A program made the translations under genes and the position numbers. A stretch of DNA of 64,000 nt, taken from NCBI RefSeq assembly GCF_023515955.1, contig NZ_CP097322.1, positions 558,001 through 622,000 on the forward strand, read 5' to 3'. Source of the stretch: Streptomyces sp. RerS4 (GTDB lineage Bacteria; Actinomycetota; Actinomycetes; Streptomycetales; Streptomycetaceae). Below, in pieces: positions 58,407 through 64,000 of this stretch. The notes under the pieces were generated by a model. The model did not search any database, was not told the DNA's origin, and saw only the letters and a program-made list of their open reading frames with translations. Position 1 is the stretch's first letter. Each line of letters begins with the position of its first letter.

Positions 58407-59101
58407 GTCACGGTGTCCTCTCGGGACGACGTGAAGTCGACGACGTGGAGCCGTTCGAGCAGGTACAGAAACGCGTCGGAGAGGGGATTGTCCCGGTGTT
58501 CCCGGTTCATCCGGTCCCAGTCGATCTGTTCCCGCAGCATCCTGGCCATCGGCAGTAGGTCCCCGTAATCGCAATAGTGCTCGCACAGGGCCGTGAGGCG
58601 CGCCTCCATCAGGTCGGTGGGCGCCAGGACGGGCATCCACACCGAGTCGACCGGCCGGATCTCCGCCCGCGCGAGCAGCTCCGTACTGACGGGACGCCGC
58701 GCGAGCTCGAAGATCAGGTCGATCTCCTCCCCGCCGGAGCGTCCCTTCACGAGCCAGTCCTCGGGCGCCGGACGCATCGCGATACCCCCGTCCTCCAAGG
58801 CCTTGATCACGACCTCGGAGTCCTCGGGGCGCACGCAGAAGTCGGTGTCGTGTTGGAACCGGGCCGGAAGGCCGTGCGCGAACGCGGCCACACTGCCGGC
58901 GAGTGCGAAGGGCCTGCCGGCCGCCTTGAGAAGCGCCGCCACCCGCTTGGTCGTCTCCAGGATCGCCTGCGTGTGGTCGCGCGGCAGCGCGCCACCGCCG
59001 TCACGATCCCGAAGTTCGAACTGAGGTTCGGACACACCGAGCCCGGCGGACGACGGAGGAAGAACATCATCTCTCGCGCATGCCTCACGAGGTCGCGTCA
59101 T
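58403..59101 (-). CDS. Nucleotidyltransferase-fold protein
   Basis: 232 residues. The Pol-beta-type nucleotidyltransferase site is recognisable: FALAGSVAAFAHGL then QHDTDFCVRPED (GS ... DxD) and EEIDLIF with a third acid. The surroundings (TKRVAALLKAAG, TDLMEARLTALCEHYCDYGD) match family members related to AbiEii/MNT-like and DUF-type nucleotidyltransferases that modify proteins, tRNA or antibiotics. ATG 59101 is preferred; GTG 59035 is possible. First gene of the operon with the BON-like and phosphoesterase genes. Confidence 0.75.
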   Translation of the reverse strand: MTRPREACARDDVLPPSSAGLGVSEPQFELRDRDGGGALPRDHTQAILETTKRVAALLKAAGRPFALAGSVAAFAHGLPARFQHDTDFCVRPEDSEVVIKALEDGGIAMRPAPEDWLVKGRSGGEEIDLIFELARRPVSTELLARAEIRPVDSVWMPVLAPTDLMEARLTALCEHYCDYGDLLPMARMLREQIDWDRMNREHRDNPLSDAFLYLLERLHVVDFTSSREDTVT

Positions 59102-59161
59102 GGGGTACGCCTTGCCCAACCGGCGCCGCTCAAACCCGCCCGAGGGGGTGACCTTCGGAGG

Positions 59162-59223
59162 TTTCCCCGGCCGCCGGCCGGGGAGACGCCGATCGCCGTC
59201 CCGCGGTACCGATCGCGGGACGG
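59162..59223. promoter_or_regulatory. Two strong hairpins between the divergent nucleotidyltransferase and udgX genes
   Basis: CCCCGGCC-GCC-GGCCGGGG (59165-59183, extendable to 59162-59186) and the 28-bp element CCGTCCCGCG (59196-59205) with CGCGGGACGG (59214-59223), a perfect 10-bp inverted repeat with 8-bp spacer. The second ends 20 bp before the udgX start and is a good candidate for an operator or a 5'-leader structure. Confidence 0.65.
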
Positions 59224-59242
59224 ACCAGACCGGAGCGAGCGC

Positions 59243-59953
59243 ATGGCACCCGAAACGAAGGCGCCCGCCGCGAAGGCGGCGGGGCAGGAGTACGACGCGA
59301 GCCCCTATCTGCCGCGTCGCGGCGGCCTCACGGCCCTGCGGCGGGCGGCCGCCGACTGTCGCGGCTGCCCGCTCTTCCAGGACGCCACGCAGACCGTCTT
59401 CGGGGCCGGCTCCCCCACGGCGCGCCTCTTCCTGGTCGGGGAGCAGCCGGGCGACCAGGAGGACCGGCAGGGCGAACCGTTCGTGGGGCCGGCCGGGCAG
59501 CTCTTGCGGCGCGCGCTGGCCGAAGCCGGCCTCGGTGACGAGGAGGTCTACGTCACCAACGCGGTCAAGCACTTCAAGTTCACCACCGCCCCGCGCGGCA
59601 AGCGTCGCATCCACAAGGCTCCGAACCTGCGCGAGATGACGGCCTGCCGCCCATGGCTGCGGGCGGAGCTGCGTCTCGTCTCCCCGCGCCTGCTGGTCGT
59701 CCTGGGCGCCACGGCGGGCAGGGCGCTCCTCGGCAGTTCCTTCAAGGTCGGGGAGCAGCGCGGCGTCCTGCGGCCGATGCCCTCGTGGGCGGAGGCCGAG
59801 GCCGAGGCCGAGGGTGACGGCGGGGCGGGCGAGGGTGGCGGGCTGCTGCTGGCGACCGTGCACCCCTCCGCGGTCCTGCGCTCCGACGACCGCGAGGCCG
59901 CTTTCCGCGGCCTGGTCGCCGACCTTTCGGTCGCGGCCTCGGCGCTCGAATAG
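59243..59953 (+). CDS. udgX: UdgX-type uracil-DNA glycosylase
   Basis: 236 residues. Family-4-like core: GEQPGDQED (66-74) as the water-activating motif, then PFVGPAGQLLRRALAEAGL, NAVKHFKFT and the hallmark loop KRRIHK (120-125), whose His124 corresponds to the residue that UdgX links covalently to the abasic site after cutting out uracil. C-terminal ATVHPSAVLR is the second catalytic motif. Cys39, Cys42 and Cys135 would hold the Fe-S cluster; the position of a fourth Cys is His110 here. A low-complexity AEAEAEAEG insert precedes motif 2. Divergent from the nucleotidyltransferase operon. Confidence 0.9.
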   Translation: MAPETKAPAAKAAGQEYDASPYLPRRGGLTALRRAAADCRGCPLFQDATQTVFGAGSPTARLFLVGEQPGDQEDRQGEPFVGPAGQLLRRALAEAGLGDEEVYVTNAVKHFKFTTAPRGKRRIHKAPNLREMTACRPWLRAELRLVSPRLLVVLGATAGRALLGSSFKVGEQRGVLRPMPSWAEAEAEAEGDGGAGEGGGLLLATVHPSAVLRSDDREAAFRGLVADLSVAASALE

Positions 59954-62281
<2,328 letters not shown>

Positions 62282-62305
62282 GCCCCCGCCCGCGCCCCTC
62301 CAACG

Positions 62306-62348
62306 TGATGTCCCGGTCGGCGGCGGACGGCCGCCGGCCGGGACATCA
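62306..62348. terminator. Bidirectional terminator between katG and the SpoIIE phosphatase
   Basis: TGATGTCCCGG (62306-62316) and CCGGGACATCA (62338-62348) pair over 11 bp; after one mismatch, CGGCGG/CCGCCG (62318-62323 with 62331-62336) extend the stem, leaving a 7-base loop. The right arm includes the TGA of the phosphatase (62346-62348). Confidence 0.8.
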
Positions 62349-64000
62349 GCCGCCGGCGGCCCGGGGCAGGTGGATGTCCACAACGCACACGTCGTCGCCT
62401 CCGGCGGGCCGCAGGGCCCCCAGGAGCCGTGCCAGCGGTTCGCGGGCCGCCCCGTCCATGGCCTCGGCGGCGGCCTCCGCGAGCCGGTCGAGGCCGCGGT
62501 CCAGGTCCTCCCCCGGGACCTCGATGAGCCCGTCGGTGTAGAGCAGGACGTGGTCGCCGGGCTCCAGGTCGAGCGTCTCCTCCACGTACACGGAGTCGAA
62601 CGACGCGCCGAGGAGCCGGCCCTCCGGCAGGGGCAGGAAGCGCGCCCGGCCGTCGCGGACCAGCAGGGGCGGCAGGTGCCCGGCGCGTACCCAGACCAGG
62701 CGCCGTTCCTCGGGACGGTAGCGCGCCATGATCATGGTCGCCGTGGTCGCGGCCGAGTCGGCGGCCGAGTGCAGGAGCAGGGTGTTGAGCCGACCCATCG
62801 CGTCGGGAAGCGCGGACCCGGTGACGATCATGCCCTTGGCGGTGAACCGGAGCTGGGCCATGGTGCCGACCGCGTCCAGCCCGTGGCCCGCGACGTCACC
62901 GACGACGAACAGAGCACTCTTGTCGGGGAGTTCGATGGCGCTGTACCAGTCGCCGCCGACGTTGACCCCACTGTCCGAGGGGACGTAGGCGATGTCGACC
63001 CGCAGCCCCACCAGCTCGATCGACTGCTCCGGGATGGGCAGCAGGGCGTGCTGGAGGCGGGCGGCGATGGCCCGTTCGGCCTGGAGCACGCCGCGCTGGA
63101 CGAACACGGCCCGCTCGCTCTCCCGCAGGGCGAGCTCGGTGTCCCGCTGGGGGGTGACGTTCTGGAAGAAGCCGTGCACCTCGACGGGGGTGCCGAAGGC
63201 GTCGGTCTCGGCTTCGGCGACGATGCGCAGGTGACGGATGCCGCCGGCGGTGGCGATGCGGAACGGCTGGTCGATCGCGGTCCCCTCACCCAGCAGCCGT
63301 TGGACGGCGTCGGCGAATTTCGGCAGGTCGTCCGGCACGAGGTGGCCCGGGAGCTCCTCCAGCCGTATCGGGCCCCGCTCGGGCGCACGGTCGAAGAAGT
63401 CGTAGACCTGGTCCGACCAGTGGATCGTGTCGGTGGTCAGGTTCCAGTCGGCCCAGCCCAGGTTGCCGAGGCGCTGCATGGCGGTCAGCCTGCGGATCTC
63501 CCGTTCGCCGGCGTCGTGCCGCACCCACGAGACGACCAGCCGGCCGTCCAGGCGCGTGGCCCGCACGGAGTACGTGGACGTCGCCGGGACGCCCGCGTCC
63601 ACCTCCCGGTACGTGAAGGGCTCGCCCTCGTAGTTCGTCCCCGTCTCCAGGGCGTCGCGGTAGCCCTGCCACACGGCGGTTCCCGCCACGGTGGGGTACG
63701 TCTCCAGCACCCGCCGCCCGACGAGTTCCTTGCCGCGCCTGCCCGCCACGTCCACCGAGTCCGGAGCGGCCGCGTCGATGCGGTAGTCCTCGACCTCGCC
63801 CGTCGGCGAACGCAAGGGGGAGAGGAGGACGGCCGGCCCGGCCAGCGCGTCGAAGATCTTCTGCACGGCGGCCACCTGCCCGTCCGCCGCCTTGGCCTCG
63901 CGGTCCTCGCGGGCCATCAGGACGCCCTTGACCCGCTCGACCTTGGCCAAGGCGAGCACCTCGGGGGGCGCACCGTCGCCGGTGGCCGTCGGATCCGTCT
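62346..64000 (-). CDS. PAS-SpoIIE (PP2C) phosphatase, start beyond the window
   Basis: At least 552 residues with the N-terminus cut by the window end; the frame is open to base 64000. Its first visible residues (EVLALAKVERVKGVLMARED) look like the start of an ANTAR-type or coiled segment. Two PAS-like regions follow (VLLSPLRSPTGEVEDYRI and LGNLGWADWNLTTDTIHWSD, ending VTPQRDTELALRES). The SpoIIE phosphatase ends the protein: NVGGDWYSAIELPDKSALFV, VVGDVAGHGLDAVGTMAQLR, LYTDGLIEVPGED and GDDVCVVDIHLP, with the metal-binding Asp residues present. It probably dephosphorylates an anti-anti-sigma factor. Confidence 0.9.
   Translation of the reverse strand, partial: TDPTATGDGAPPEVLALAKVERVKGVLMAREDREAKAADGQVAAVQKIFDALAGPAVLLSPLRSPTGEVEDYRIDAAAPDSVDVAGRRGKELVGRRVLETYPTVAGTAVWQGYRDALETGTNYEGEPFTYREVDAGVPATSTYSVRATRLDGRLVVSWVRHDAGEREIRRLTAMQRLGNLGWADWNLTTDTIHWSDQVYDFFDRAPERGPIRLEELPGHLVPDDLPKFADAVQRLLGEGTAIDQPFRIATAGGIRHLRIVAEAETDAFGTPVEVHGFFQNVTPQRDTELALRESERAVFVQRGVLQAERAIAARLQHALLPIPEQSIELVGLRVDIAYVPSDSGVNVGGDWYSAIELPDKSALFVVGDVAGHGLDAVGTMAQLRFTAKGMIVTGSALPDAMGRLNTLLLHSAADSAATTATMIMARYRPEERRLVWVRAGHLPPLLVRDGRARFLPLPEGRLLGASFDSVYVEETLDLEPGDHVLLYTDGLIEVPGEDLDRGLDRLAEAAAEAMDGAAREPLARLLGALRPAGGDDVCVVDIHLPRAAGG

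Overview
The window looks like a piece of a Streptomyces (or very close actinomycete) chromosome. Base composition is very GC-rich with G/C in almost every third codon position, GTG starts are common, several promoters have a TAGgaT-type -10 box placed so that the transcript begins at the start codon (leaderless mRNA), and families typical of the genus are present: SpoIIE phosphatases, a Pls-type poly-amino-acid synthetase, VanW-like and Amidase_6 secreted proteins and a DUF2252 protein. TTA leucine codons, which need the bldA tRNA in this genus, occur in only two of the genes. I see no tRNA, rRNA, transposase, integrase or CRISPR array.

Layout. 1-9.1 kb: small regulator-plus-target modules (MarR; DUF1353 membrane protein; LysR with a divergent hydrolase-SDR pair; HTH plus membrane protein; TetR plus membrane protein; acetyltransferase; metallo-beta-lactamase fold hydrolase divergent from an AraC regulator). 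Many have visible palindromic operators. 10.2-20.2 kb: lipoprotein peptidase, a 57-residue orphan protein, 3-hydroxybutyrate dehydrogenase, then a minus-strand signalling and envelope block (VanW protein, large SpoIIE phosphatase with sensor domains, FHA protein, Ser/Thr kinase). The kinase is frame-broken in this sequence just before its membrane anchor.

20.5-24.9 kb is the most unusual locus. A 1019-residue protein joins an alpha/beta hydrolase, a STAND (NB-ARC-like) ATPase and TPR-type repeats. It is followed by a 64-residue protein and a TTA-containing 2OG-Fe(II) oxygenase gene preceded by a strange GTTC-rich leader. 25-35 kb: PhzF, RidA, nucleotide kinase, DUF2252, methyltransferase, RNase H, small hydrophilic proteins, NmrA, and an ArsR regulator with an EamA exporter.

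35.6-40.9 kb: a Pls-type single-module NRPS, with an adenylation code that reads as lysine-like, beside a short M1 peptidase resembling the poly-lysine-degrading partner. 41-47.9 kb: amino-acid permease, a helical protein of unknown role, and a translationally coupled three-gene glycerol-type operon (FGGY kinase, FAD dehydrogenase with a 2Fe-2S tail, pyridine-nucleotide oxidoreductase). 47.9-52.9 kb: cell-wall genes, including a class A PBP-like protein whose transpeptidase SxxK motif is lost. 53-57 kb: an incomplete second set of respiratory genes (ctaD, ctaF, qcrB) and an RsbW-type ATPase. 57.4-64 kb: an overlapping operon of nucleotidyltransferase, BON-like protein and metallophosphoesterase; UdgX uracil-DNA glycosylase; KatG; and a SpoIIE phosphatase cut by the window end.

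Strong hairpins, several of them bidirectional, separate convergent genes. All functional calls come from reading motifs by eye; no database search was run.
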